From Diphasiastrum complanatum (lineage: Eukaryota > Streptophyta > Lycopodiopsida > Lycopodiales > Lycopodiaceae), in NCBI GenBank assembly GCA_029204225.1, contig MU831880.1, positions 1-64,000 of the forward strand: 64,000 nucleotides of DNA. The letters are read 5' to 3'. Of this stretch, positions 1-10,735 are shown piece after piece (within the stretch, counting starts at the first letter, position 1; the number at the start of each line of letters is the position of its first letter). Position numbers and translations under genes: made by a program. The notes below the pieces were generated by a model. That model was not told the origin of the DNA. It did not search any database and saw only the letters and a program-made list of their open reading frames with translations.

Positions 1-640
1 CATCAAGCATAAGTGAATGGGAGCCAACACAAATCTCTTGCAGGTATAATGGATGTGAATCTTCAAGAAAATAAGAAACTAAGCAAAACTCACTCTTAGT
101 GATAAAATAAAACTCCTGTTCTACCCTTCACCCTAAAATCTTTAAAAACAATGATTTAACCTGAAAATATTACTAAGAAAAGTGACATCTAAAAAACCTC
201 TAAAGTGTATCTAAAATTGGGATGCCTAAATCTAGCTCTTATATAGTTTTTTTTCTATGAAAAACAACTTTCAAGGCTTAAGAGGTGAAAGAAAACTTGA
301 AGTAAAATGTAACTAAAAGGCCTAATATTACTTCTAACTTGAACATTTACAAGTGGGGCCTAAAGCACTCTAAACCATTGATTTTTTTTATGAAACCCTA
401 AAAGATAGCTGTCGTGTCGTCGCATCTCTACTAGAGTGGGTCCCTCCATTGCATCGAACATCTCAACAGATTTTGAGAGAAGTGTTTGAGAATCGTTGTT
501 GTTGCTTCTGAATTCAAAGTGCTATTCAACATATCAGATAAGTGAAGTCCAGGATCTGGTCCTGACAGTATTGAAGAATCTATAATGGAAAATCACCAAA
601 TAAAGACAAATGGAACCTGAAAATCAAAAATTTAGCTTGG
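1..640. other. Spacer, no recognisable gene
   Basis: AT-rich sequence with stops in all frames. I recognise no coding domain, RNA gene or LTR end. The last 60 bases include a short ATG-initiated stretch (from about 584) that could be the start of the gag of the copia element whose protease begins at 644, but it stops after about ten codons. The upstream LTR and most of gag of that element are therefore absent or beyond recognition. Confidence 0.5.
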
Positions 641-643
641 TTC

Positions 644-1261
644 TTGGATTTCGGAGCCACTCAGCACATGACCAGTCTCATTGGCTGTTTCGAGTCCTAT
701 ACACCTTACAATACCAAAAAATATGTTCACCTTGGTGACAATAGCACACAAGTTATTAAAGGTGAAGGTACTGTAAGATTAAGCTTTGTAAATGATCAGT
801 CTAAGCTACTTTCTAAAGTCCTGTATGTACTAGATTTATCTACAAATTTGCTCTCTGTAAGCAGAATCATAGATCTAGAACATAGAGTAGAATTCGAATG
901 TGATCAGTGCAAAGTAGTTGATAGGACAGGCAAGATCCTAGCACTCGAAAAGAGACATGGATACTTGTATAAACTAAGTCATTGCTTTTCTGCCTCTAGT
1001 CAGACACTCAGTATTTCTATTCATGCAAATAAAAGTTTACTTTTATAGACTTAGTCACTTGAATCATGTTGTTGTACAACAAATGTCTAAAAAATCTAAT
1101 GTTCTTTATCTCGACTATCCTCGTGATAAAGTCGAGTTACTTGTCTTTCAAGACTATCTAGTTGGTAAACAAACTAGGAAACCATTTAAATCAAGCCATC
1201 AACATATTGCTAGAGGATTGTTAGACACTGTACATTCAGACATTTGTGGCCTGATGAAAAA
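644..1261 (+). pseudogene. Ty1/copia protease and pre-integrase remnant (left part of outer element)
   Basis: Copia polyprotein fragment: aspartic protease followed by the pre-integrase region. The catalytic motif reads DFGA, not the usual DSGA, so the active-site Ser/Thr is replaced by Phe. The downstream LSTNLLSVSR block and the first integrase Asp motif (HSDICG, near 1230) are typical of the family. The frame is broken near 1040, and the coding sequence is cut after 1261 by the insertion of a second copia element. It resumes at 7126 in the matching part of integrase. Most of gag and the 5' LTR are missing. A dead polyprotein is the only sensible reading. Confidence 0.85.
1257..1261. repeat. 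Target-site duplication, left copy
   Basis: AAAAA directly before the TG of the left LTR. The same five bases follow the right LTR at 7126-7130. Removing one copy plus the insert restores a continuous integrase frame in the host copia, so this is the 5-bp duplication made on insertion. An A-run is low-complexity, so the match is weaker evidence alone than together with the frame. Confidence 0.8.
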
Positions 1262-1917
1262 TGTGAAAAACTCAGATCCAAAAGATGCTAAAGTTTCATA
1301 AAGATCTTGGCCATGGAAGTTATGCACATCTAGATTGAAAAAATGATAGAAATTGTGATGTTAAGCATACTAAACATCAACTAAACATCAAAATCTGATC
1401 ATAAGCTTCCACAAAACAGAAACTTGCTGTCCCTCGTCCGTACTTCAGAGCCTACAACCTGCATTTCACACGTGGTGAAGCCATAGCAACAAAGAAATCA
1501 CAATTCTAGTGGCTAGAATGCAAGATATGAACAAAAAAGTGAGAGAGAAGAAGATGGATCTTCAAAGAGCATAACATTCATTCAATAGAATGAAAATGAG
1601 ATATGTACATACTCGTGGAGATGGCTATTTATAGCAGCCATAGTGCCTCTTGGCCACTTGTCTTATGATAGGCTAAAATTGGGGTCCAATAGGATTCACC
1701 CATATACCTAGAAATTTGGTCAAATAGGAATGCACCAAATTATGAGCCAATAGAAGAGCTCCACACTCGACCTCCTCTAATTAATGTGACCTCAAAAGTA
1801 GTGTACACATACTTTGGGCCTCTACATACATGTATGAACCTATCTCTAACTTTTATTTGGCCATAGGCCTACAAAATCTCAAGTTAGGAAAATACTACTA
1901 GTTGACAATTTTTCACA
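1262..1917 (-). repeat. 3' LTR of the young copia
   Basis: Direct repeat of 6473-7125, with terminal inverted TGTGAAAAA/TTTTTCACA. It is 656 bp against 653 bp in the partner. The three extra bases lie at about 1412-1415 (A), 1435 (C) and 1474-1475 (G); I see no substitutions. On the minus strand it holds the TATA-like TATAAATA at 1626-1633. The last codons of gag-pol run five bases into this LTR. Confidence 0.95.
1626..1633 (-). promoter_or_regulatory. LTR TATA box
   Basis: TATAAATA on the minus strand inside the LTR; the partner LTR has the same sequence at 6834-6841. The right-hand (5') copy is the one that would drive the element's transcript toward lower coordinates. Confidence 0.6.
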
Positions 1918-4900
1918 CTCCCTCTTCAACTAGTTTTAGCATAGATTTAGAAAGTACACCAAGACTTGTTCTATGCTTGAAAAATAAGTCCTTTCCCAAT
2001 GCTTTGGTAAAGATATCAGCCACACATTCCTTTGATGGGACATGTTCAAGCTTGATCTCTTTTGCCAACACTTGTTCTCTCACAAAATGGTAAGCCACCT
2101 CGATATGTTTGCTCCTTGCATGGAAAACCGGATTGCTTGCTAGACTTTGGGCTGAAAGGTTGTCACAAAAGATGATTGGACTCTCTGAAAAATCCAGCAA
2201 ATGAAGCTCCATAATCATCCTCTTGATCCACACCATCTCCTTTGTGCATGATGTCAAAGCTTTGTACTCGGCCTCACTAGAAGAAAGTGATATAGTTGCT
2301 TGTTTCTTCGACATCCATGAGATAGCTCCATCACCTATGAAAATAGCATGTGCATTTATGGATTTTCTATCCATAAGGTCTCCTGCAAAATCTGAATCTG
2401 AAAAACCAAATAAGTTAGGTGATGATCCTCTATAAACAATGCCAAAATCTTTTGTTCCCGAGATGTATCTCAAGATCCTCTTTCCTAGTTTCCAATGTTC
2501 TATGCTAGGATCTTGCATGAATTGGCTTAATCTACCAACACAATAAGATAAATCAGGTCTTGTGATGGTTAGATATATAAGAGAACCTATTAGCTTCCTA
2601 TAGAGAGTAATGTCCTCGAAGGATCTTTCATTACCTCTTATAGTTAGCTTTACATGTGATTCCATAGGTGTATCAATAGGATTTGCATCTACCATATGAA
2701 ATCTATTGAGAATAGAAATAGCATACTTCTCTTGTGAAATAAAAGTGATTTGAGAAGTTCTAATTACTTCTATTCCTAAGATATAGCTCAAAAGACCAAG
2801 ATCATGCACTTCAAATTCCTTTTTTAGTGCTTTCTTGATATCTTCTATATCTTCCTTGTTCCCTCCACTTAAAATAATGTCATCCACATAAATTAGAAGG
2901 ATTGTAACATCATTAGCACTAATTCTAAAGTAAAGTGAATGATCATACTCACTCATAGTGAAGTTTTGAGAAAGTAGAAAAGAGTTAAGCCTAGCATACC
3001 AACTCCTTGGTGCTTGCTTAAGACCATACAAACTTTTTTGTAGAAAACACACATGATTAGGCTTGCTATGAGAAACATAGCTCTCGGGTTGCTCCATGTA
3101 GACTTCCTCTTCAAGATCACCATTCAAGAAAGCATTAGAAATGTCTAATTGCCAAAGATCCCATCCATAAAGAGTTGCAAGGGAAATGATTACTCTTATG
3201 CTCACCATCTTTGCCACGGGTGCAAAGGTTTCCTCATAGTCAATGCCATGCTCTTGAGCATAACCTTTAGCCACCAACCTTGCCTTCAACTTGTTGATAG
3301 ATCCATCTTGATTTGTCTTTACCTTGAAGATCCATTTGCATCCAATTGCACTTTTGCCCTTTGGAAGCTCCACCAATCTCCATGTGTTGTTCTTCATAAG
3401 TGCTTCAAACTCAAGATCCATTGCTTGGATCCATTCCTCTTTTTGCCTTGCTTCATCTACACATGAAGGTACATCAAAAGAAGTTAGGAAAGCATAGTTG
3501 GATCCATCCACCACTTGCTTACCTTTGCCATCATAAGTGAGCCTTGAGGGTTTCACTTTATGCCTTGGAGTTCTCCTTGGAATTTGACTTGAAGAGGCTT
3601 CTTCAACATCCACATCCAATGTGTCATCAACTCCATTGTCATCAAGCACATTAGTTGCAACAACACCATCATCACTTGAAACAACTTTTGGAATGTTACT
3701 TTCATCAAAAATGACATCCCTACTTGTGAACACTTTCTTGATTGAAGGAACATAAATCCTATATGCTTTGCTTACTTCACTATAACCAACAAAAATGCCC
3801 TTTCTTGAAGATGGATCCTCCTTAGTTCTATCATCAAGAGTAATGTTGAAGTAGCAAATGCATCCAAAAGTTCTTAGAAACTTGACATTAGGCTTCGTAC
3901 CAAACAAAGCTTCAAAAGGGGTTTTTCCTTCCAATACAACACTTGGCCATCTATTGCATAGGAAATTTGCACACAACAAAGCATCACTCCAAAAAGGTTT
4001 AGGAAGATTAGCATTCAATCTCATTGCCTTTGCACTCTCACACAAGGTTCTATTCTTCCTCTCGGCCACTCCATTTTGTTGTGGTGTTCTTGGACATGTG
4101 TACTCCCTCTTGATCCCATGCTCATCGCAAAAGGCTTTGAATTTGTTAGAAATGTATTCACCACCATTGTCGCTCCTCAAGCATTTGATTTTGGTTGTAA
4201 ATTGAGTCTCAATAGCAACTTTGAACTTGACAAACACATCAAACACCTCATCCTTGCTCTTTAGTAGATAAACCCAACAAAATCTACTAAAATCATCAAT
4301 GAAAGTTACATACATCTTAGCACCTCCATTGCTAATTGTAGTAACACCATGAATATCCGAATGCAAGAGAGAAAAAGGCATCTTAGATCTAGATATAGAT
4401 CTAGTATATGGCAATCTATGTGATTTAGACAAAGCACATTCTTCACAAACATGATTCAAGCAAGTAAGAGACTTGGGAAGTCCCCTTACTACCTCCTTTT
4501 TGGCTATTACCTCCAAGGCCTTGTAGTTGAGATGTCCCATCCTTTTATGCCATACCTCTTGAATTGACATTTGTTCATTTGCCATGCATCCAACTTGGTT
4601 AGCAACAACACATGCATCAAGCTTGAACAATTTCCCTTGCCTTTTCCCTTTTGCAATGATACTACACCCCTTTTTGATCAAGCAAGCATCACCATCAAAC
4701 TCAACTTTGAATCCTTTGTCAAGCATTTGGCTTACACTAAGTAAGTTCTTGGTAATGGATGGAATGAGCAAAACATCTTTCAATTCTATATTCCTATTTG
4801 TAGAAAGTGAAATAGGAATTGTGCCAATCCCCTTGATTGCACACTCACCATCATTTGCGGTATAGATTACCTTCCTATCACCATCAAATGCCATTAAAGA

Positions 4901-5863
4901 TGAAAAATACTCTTTATGATATGTCATATGAGAAGTGGCTCCACTATCAATCCACCAAGGATCAATGTCTCCATGATTAGCCAACAAGCAAGATGACATA
5001 ACAAAAGCATCATTTGAAAGAAGCTCATCCCCACCCTCATCAATAGTTAGATTGGTTTGCTTTTCCCCTTGATCCCTCTTTTTCTTAAAACAATCACTAG
5101 CAAAATGCCCTTTGACTCCACAATAGAAACATTTTAGCTTAGATCTATCCTTCTTTTTGCCAAAAGTAGAGTGCTCACCTTGGTCTTGCCCTTTAGACCA
5201 ATTGCTTTTACCTTTGCCCTTGAACTTGCCTTTAGAGAACATTGCCTCCTCTTCTCCTCCTTGAGATGTAGAAGATGCTCCCACTCTTGTTTGCAACCTG
5301 AATTCTTCAGCCAACAAGACCTCTTGCAAGTCTCCAACACTTGGTAAACATTTTTGGATAGCATAACTTTGAACAAGATTAGCATGATCATCCAACAAGC
5401 CATTGAGAATCACTTGAACAAGCTCCTCATTATTTATGCCATCATTAATGCATGCTAACTCATCATTCAATGCTTTAACTCTCAAAACAAAAGCATGTCC
5501 ATTCTCACTCTTCTTTTGCATACAAGAAAAGATTTGCCTTCTTAAAGTCAACACTCTAGAAGTAGACTTGGATTCATAAACCTTCTTCAAGGCTTCCCAA
5601 GCTTCACTAGATGATGTGCACTTACCAACCTCTTTGATAAGCTCATTTGTCACATTCATCTTGATCATGTGAAGGGCTTTCTTTGCCCTCTTGTCATACC
5701 TCAATTGTTCTTGAGGTGCCAAAGGTCTCTCCTCCACACCTACAACAATATCCATCAACTCATTCATCTCAAGCAAAGACTCCATCCTTACTTTCCAAGT
5801 AGAATAGTTGAGGGAGGTAAGCCTATCATTGCTTTCCAACATGTAGCCTCCATTTGTAGCCAT
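1913..5863 (-). CDS. Copia gag-pol polyprotein, intact (about 1316 aa)
   Basis: Single frame encoding everything needed for copia replication. Order with approximate residues: gag of the UBN2 type (1-240); zinc knuckle C-X2-C-X4-H-X4-C (about 245-258); protease DSGA (about 306-309); integrase zinc finger H439/H444/C473/C476; integrase triad D503, D565, E601; reverse transcriptase YVDD (about 992-995); RNase H with SDSDFAGD, SSSEAEY and CDN blocks (about 1153-1233) and a final ADIFTKA block. The start ATG is the first of the frame and precedes a normal gag N-terminus. The protein would be cleaved inside virus-like particles in the cytoplasm, with integrase acting in the nucleus. No stop or frameshift interrupts it, unlike every other retroelement frame in the window. 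Confidence 0.95.
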   Translation of the reverse strand: MATNGGYMLESNDRLTSLNYSTWKVRMESLLEMNELMDIVVGVEERPLAPQEQLRYDKRAKKALHMIKMNVTNELIKEVGKCTSSSEAWEALKKVYESKSTSRVLTLRRQIFSCMQKKSENGHAFVLRVKALNDELACINDGINNEELVQVILNGLLDDHANLVQSYAIQKCLPSVGDLQEVLLAEEFRLQTRVGASSTSQGGEEEAMFSKGKFKGKGKSNWSKGQDQGEHSTFGKKKDRSKLKCFYCGVKGHFASDCFKKKRDQGEKQTNLTIDEGGDELLSNDAFVMSSCLLANHGDIDPWWIDSGATSHMTYHKEYFSSLMAFDGDRKVIYTANDGECAIKGIGTIPISLSTNRNIELKDVLLIPSITKNLLSVSQMLDKGFKVEFDGDACLIKKGCSIIAKGKRQGKLFKLDACVVANQVGCMANEQMSIQEVWHKRMGHLNYKALEVIAKKEVVRGLPKSLTCLNHVCEECALSKSHRLPYTRSISRSKMPFSLLHSDIHGVTTISNGGAKMYVTFIDDFSRFCWVYLLKSKDEVFDVFVKFKVAIETQFTTKIKCLRSDNGGEYISNKFKAFCDEHGIKREYTCPRTPQQNGVAERKNRTLCESAKAMRLNANLPKPFWSDALLCANFLCNRWPSVVLEGKTPFEALFGTKPNVKFLRTFGCICYFNITLDDRTKEDPSSRKGIFVGYSEVSKAYRIYVPSIKKVFTSRDVIFDESNIPKVVSSDDGVVATNVLDDNGVDDTLDVDVEEASSSQIPRRTPRHKVKPSRLTYDGKGKQVVDGSNYAFLTSFDVPSCVDEARQKEEWIQAMDLEFEALMKNNTWRLVELPKGKSAIGCKWIFKVKTNQDGSINKLKARLVAKGYAQEHGIDYEETFAPVAKMVSIRVIISLATLYGWDLWQLDISNAFLNGDLEEEVYMEQPESYVSHSKPNHVCFLQKSLYGLKQAPRSWYARLNSFLLSQNFTMSEYDHSLYFRISANDVTILLIYVDDIILSGGNKEDIEDIKKALKKEFEVHDLGLLSYILGIEVIRTSQITFISQEKYAISILNRFHMVDANPIDTPMESHVKLTIRGNERSFEDITLYRKLIGSLIYLTITRPDLSYCVGRLSQFMQDPSIEHWKLGKRILRYISGTKDFGIVYRGSSPNLFGFSDSDFAGDLMDRKSINAHAIFIGDGAISWMSKKQATISLSSSEAEYKALTSCTKEMVWIKRMIMELHLLDFSESPIIFCDNLSAQSLASNPVFHARSKHIEVAYHFVREQVLAKEIKLEHVPSKECVADIFTKALGKDLFFKHRTSLGVLSKSMLKLVEEGV
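1918..1927 (-). other. Polypurine tract of the young copia
   Basis: Read on the minus strand, a purine run GAAGAGGGAG abuts the TG of the 3' LTR. This is the expected plus-strand DNA primer position. Confidence 0.75.
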
Positions 5864-6460
5864 GTTGCAATGATTGATCTCTGATCTTTGACCTGTTCCA
5901 ATGCACTAAGCACTCTCTTGAATCAACAAATGAAACACAAGAAGAAATCACAAAGATTTGGAACCTAAAACCTTACTTTTTCTCTCTTTTCCTCACTTTT
6001 TCCTCAATTTTAGCCACTAGTTTTATGATTTCTTGATCAAACCAAGACCAAACCTCAATATACTTGCTTTTCCCTCACTCCTAAGATTGAAATACACTCT
6101 TGAATCATTCAGCAAACTGAAAATCAGAGGGTTACATCAATTTTGAAGTTTTTGACATGAAGAAGCAAGAAATTGAATCAAAAAACTATATGCTAGAATG
6201 GAAAACTAATAGGATCTTGTTGGATCTTGCATCTCCCTCTTTCCAAAACAAATTTTGTCTCCTTATTCTGATAAGTACAGAGGGAATTCGCCCTACTTCA
6301 ATTGAAATGCATACAAATGATGTTTTGATCACAAAGATCCAATTTCTACACATAAATCAGCAAGATTTTTAGCTAGAAACTTGATTGGAATGCTACAAAA
6401 GCAAACTCGCCCACAAATCTCTTCTAAATCTGGCAAAACCTGCACATTTGGCCGCCTAAT
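5864..6460 (-). other. Untranslated leader of the young copia
   Basis: About 600 bp between primer site and gag ATG. It is AT-rich and shows no domain in either strand. It is the packaged 5' untranslated region of the genomic RNA; no specific packaging signal could be identified. Confidence 0.6.
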
Positions 6461-6472
6461 GCTCTGATACCA
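6461..6472 (-). other. Primer binding site, initiator tRNA-Met type
   Basis: The minus strand reads TGGTATCAGAGC immediately after the CA end of the 5' LTR. This is the classic plant copia primer site complementary to the 3' end of initiator tRNA-Met. Confidence 0.9.
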
Positions 6473-7125
6473 TGTGAAAAACTCAGATCCAAAAGATGCT
6501 AAAGTTTCATAAAGATCTTGGCCATGGAAGTTATGCACATCTAGATTGAAAAAATGATAGAAATTGTGATGTTAAGCATACTAAACATCAACTAAACATC
6601 AAAATCTGATCATAAGCTTCCACAAACAGAAACTTGCTGTCCCTGTCCGTACTTCAGAGCCTACAACCTGCATTTCACACGTGTGAAGCCATAGCAACAA
6701 AGAAATCACAATTCTAGTGGCTAGAATGCAAGATATGAACAAAAAAGTGAGAGAGAAGAAGATGGATCTTCAAAGAGCATAACATTCATTCAATAGAATG
6801 AAAATGAGATATGTACATACTCGTGGAGATGGCTATTTATAGCAGCCATAGTGCCTCTTGGCCACTTGTCTTATGATAGGCTAAAATTGGGGTCCAATAG
6901 GATTCACCCATATACCTAGAAATTTGGTCAAATAGGAATGCACCAAATTATGAGCCAATAGAAGAGCTCCACACTCGACCTCCTCTAATTAATGTGACCT
7001 CAAAAGTAGTGTACACATACTTTGGGCCTCTACATACATGTATGAACCTATCTCTAACTTTTATTTGGCCATAGGCCTACAAAATCTCAAGTTAGGAAAA
7101 TACTACTAGTTGACAATTTTTCACA
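6473..7125 (-). repeat. 5' LTR of the young copia
   Basis: 653 bp, TG...CA, flanked outside by the AAAAA target duplication at 7126-7130 and inside by the primer binding site. It is nearly identical to 1262-1917. TATA box at 6834-6841 on the minus strand. Confidence 0.95.
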
Positions 7126-9550
7126 AAAAATCCTTCACTGAAGGATGCGAAGTATTTTATAGCTTTTATTGATGAATTTTCCAGAAGGACTATGGTGGTG
7201 TACTTTATAAAGAAGAAATTAGAAGCCTTCAACTGCTTCAAAATCTTCAAGGAGCATGCAGAAAAGGAGACTGGACGGACGATCAAGACTCTAAGGTCAT
7301 ACAATGGTGGAAAATATATCTCTATTGAGTTTAAGGAGTACTGCGAAAGCCAAGGCATTGAGCAGCAATTCATCACTCCTTATAGTCCTCAATCTAATGG
7401 CTTAGCTGAGAGGAAGAACCATACCCTAGTTGAATCAGCCAAATGTATGCTAGCGCATGCATCGCTGCCCAAGAGATTCTGGTCTGAAGCAGATGTTCGA
7501 CCAAGGCCCTCTCAGGCAAGACACCCCACGAGGTAGGGACAAGCTCTAAGCCTTTTGTGAAGAACCTAAGAGTGTTTGGATGCATTGCCTACGCACAGAT
7601 CCCAAAAGACACGAGGAAAAAATTGGACTTCCAAGGTCTCAAGACCATCCTGATTGGATATACTTCATCTGATAATACATACAAATTGTATGATCTTGAT
7701 ACCCAGCAAATCTTGTACAACTGAGATACAGTCTTTATCGAGGATTAGTTCGTCCACATCAAAGGCAAGGATATTGCTCTAGGAGAACCTTCATCACCTG
7801 CCATTGACACAACTATCCGAGATACCTGGCTCAGGCATGACAGTGAATCAGATGAAGACGTTGCTGCTACCCAGCAACAAGTCCCAGGAGTGGTTCGTCA
7901 ATCGAATCTTCTCAAAAGATCAAGCCGAGTGCACACATAGCCCACAAGGTATACTCCTGATTTTGCATGTCTCTTGATACAAGAACCAACGATAGTCGAA
8001 GAGGCACTCAGCCAACCAGACTCTGATCTCTAGAGAGAAGCTATGGACAAAGAGTATTCTTCTCTGATCAAGAACCAGACGTGGTTACTAGTCGAAGCTC
8101 CTATTGGTTGCAATAGCATTGATTGCAAATGGATCTTCAAGATCAAAAACAATTGAAGGAAGGCAAAACTGGTAGCACAAGGATTCACTCAGATCCCCAA
8201 CATTGACTACAGTGAGACTTTTAGTCTAGTAGTCAAACATTTGTCGATTCGAGCACTCTTGTCTTATGGTGCAGCTGTCGACCTCGAAGTACATCAACTT
8301 GATGTGCAAACAGCCTATCTGAATGGAATTATACAAGAAGAGATCTACATGATCCAGCCCGAAGGATACATTCTGGAAGGTATGAAGAATCATGTCTGTA
8401 AACTCCACAAAGCACTTTATGGCTTGAAACAGTCTACCAGAGCTTGGTTTCAGAGGATCAACACATTCCTCACCAAACAAGGATTCAAACCAAGCACTGC
8501 TGATTGCAACGTCTATTCCAAGTCAGTGCAGTAGTCCTTCATTATCATCACCTTATATGTGGATGATACATTGCTCTTCAGCAACAATACCAATTTGGCA
8601 AGGATTCTAAGAAGATGTTGTTTTCAGAGTTCGACATGACTGATTTGGACGAAGCTCACTTCTGTCTGGGCATTCAGATCCACAGAGACAGAGCGAGATG
8701 ACTAATTTACATCACTCAACAAAGGTATCTTCACAATGTTCTTAACATATACAATCTAATGAATCGTAAATTAGCTCACTAACCAATGGATCCAGGCCTG
8801 CATTTGTCAAAGGACCAATGTCTCCAGACTAAGCAAGAAGAGGAGCAAATGAGAGAGTATCCTTATTGATCGATACTTGGATCTCTCATGTACACAATGG
8901 TCTGCACAAGACCAGATATTTCTTTTGCAATAAGCTCACTCAGCCAATATATGGCTAATCCTAGCATTACCCATTGGAAGGCTCTCATAAGAGTCATGAG
9001 GTATATTTGAGCTACCATGGACTAGTGCATCTGCTATGGAGATGTCAACAACAACAATCTTCATTAGCTCAATGGATATTTTGATGCAAGCTTGGGAGGA
9101 GATGTAGACAATCGTAAGTCCACATCTAGATTTACATTCATCTTCAACAACGGTCCTATCTCATGGAATAGTCGTAAGAAAACCTCTATCGCACTTTCTT
9201 CTATAGAAGCAGAATACATTGCTGTTTTTTATTCTATCAAGAAAGCATTTTGGTTGAGAAATTTATTGTCAGACATTAATCTGTATTAGTATAGCCCTAC
9301 AATTTTATTCTGTGATAATCAGAGTGCTATTGCCTTATCGGCCAACCCTAGATTTCATTCTAGGAGTAGGCACATTGAAATCAAATATCACTACATCAAG
9401 GGCAAGGTTCTCAACAAGGAGATGAGCTTAACATACTGTAGATCACAGGACATGGTTGGATATATTCACAAAGGCATTAAATGTTAATGCACACAGCAAA
9501 TTTTGTGCATTGCTTAGTCTGAAGATCAAGGCACTCACGGATCCAGATTA
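7126..9550 (+). pseudogene. Ty1/copia integrase-RT-RNase H remnant (right part of outer element)
   Basis: Continuation of the copia begun at 644. Integrase core is visible around 7150-7480 (second Asp region and NGLAERKN, giving the catalytic Glu). The RT N-terminal half is at about 8140-8535, with an LDVQTAYLNG block and LYGLKQ. The YVDD block follows in another frame near 8555. RNase H lies at about 9070-9470 (NRKSTS, SSIEAEY). Stop codons and frameshifts near 7535, 7740, 8150, 8535 and 9290 prevent a full product. The element is dead and much older than its insert. It belongs to the same broad copia group as the pieces at 27868-29770 and 49575-50165. Confidence 0.9.
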
Positions 9551-9558
9551 AGGGGGGG
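9551..9558 (+). other. Polypurine tract of outer copia
   Basis: AGGGGGGG-type purine run directly before a TGTTCC LTR start, placed just after the RNase H end, as expected for the plus-strand primer. Confidence 0.7.
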
Positions 9559-10211
9559 TGTTCCTCCATTCATGCTGCATTTTTACTCATGTTGTTGCAC
9601 AGTCTGCATATTTACATGTAAAATAAGATAGGAAAAAAACTGGACTGTTTGTATAAATACAAGTAAATTTCCACAGGCAAAAAAGGCAAAAAAACACGAC
9701 ACTATGTTTTTACACGTGATTCGTGACATGTGAAAAAGACGACACTGTCTTAAAAAATGTTGAAGGTGCCCTAGGAAAAGCGAAGGCACCCTGTAAATCA
9801 AATCCTAAGGCATTTCATCAGAGTGTCGCATTTTTCGCATCTTCACCAACGTTCATTTCAACAAAGGCTGACATCGCGACCTTTTCATGCTCATACCATG
9901 CAACTGTGCTAATAGATTCGACAACGACAACAGCCACCCACGATCTCCTACAGACAACACATCCACTTTGTACTTTCTTCATCTGCACACCTGTAAAATT
10001 GTGTATATATATTGAATACCACTTGCGTATTCAGTGTGTGTGTAAAAATAATTGCATGAAAAGCTTATCAGAGAGAGACAAAGTAGATGTCTTGCACATT
10101 GATTCTTTTGGATTGTTAGTAATAGGTTCATCCCCTTTTTCAAATTGAATTAGCATCGTAGAACACGCGGTTTTGACGGCTAATGTCTTGTGCTCCACAA
10201 CATTATTGACA
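9559..10211 (+). repeat. 3' LTR of outer copia (right end approximate)
   Basis: Begins TGTTCC after the polypurine tract and contains a TATA-like GTATAAATAC at about 9650. The right end is inferred from a terminal TTGACA near 10211. No second LTR is in the window to fix the boundary, and no target duplication can be checked. Confidence 0.55.
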
Positions 10212-10735
10212 TGTATATTTTACCATACTTAATCTGATAACAACTCTATTGATCTACGTTCAGATTTGTGTTGATATTGCTATGCTTTTTCTCATTCTGT
10301 CTGACTCTCTTGTTGCTCAATCTGGTAATCTGTTCTTAGCGAATTATTATTAGTCTAGCTGTTGATGACTAATATTTAGTCTTACCTTTCACAACTACTT
10401 ATCAGTCGAACTCTGTCTAGCTCTTCACGAATCATTCGTGACTAATAATTTGTCTAGTTGTTCGCGACAAATTATTCTTATGATGTTTTCTTAATGTTTG
10501 GCTACATAATCAGATCGACCGTGATTTCTTTCACTAACATTCTGTTCGTTTTTTATAGGCGTAGTCATGCTTAGGGAAAGAGTAATATAGCTCATTCCAC
10601 CGCACACGAACACTTTCTGTTCGAGTTCGTTTCTTGTTCAAGTTTTGGGTTTGCTTCTCTTTGTGTTCGTTTTCTTTTCGAGCTATTTTTTTTTGTTTCT
10701 CACACTCACATGCCCTCTTTCTCCAACGGAACTTA
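10212..10735. other. Unassigned spacer with a cluster of short hairpins
   Basis: No coding domain. It contains three neighbouring inverted repeats: ATTAGTC/GACTAAT (10349-10355 with 10367-10373), CACGAAT/ATTCGTG (10426-10440) and AATAATTTGTC/GACAAATTATT (10444-10454 with 10466-10476). The first and third share similar 11-nt loops beginning TAG(C/T)TGTT. It may be part of an LTR or of an unknown element. Confidence 0.5.

Larger units (their letters stand above)
1262..7125 (-). mobile_element. Full-length young Ty1/copia retrotransposon (minus strand)
   Basis: Complete LTR retrotransposon of about 5.9 kb inserted into an older copia of opposite orientation. In order on the minus strand: 5' LTR 6473-7125, primer binding site 6461-6472, leader, one uninterrupted gag-pol frame, polypurine tract, 3' LTR 1262-1917. 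The LTRs start TGTGAAAAA and end TTTTTCACA. They match apart from three single-base indels, which indicates recent insertion. Relatives of the same family occur as fragments at 17587-18429, 26650-27855 and 30738-31328. All hallmarks of an autonomous and possibly still competent element are present; activity itself cannot be judged from sequence. Confidence 0.95.
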
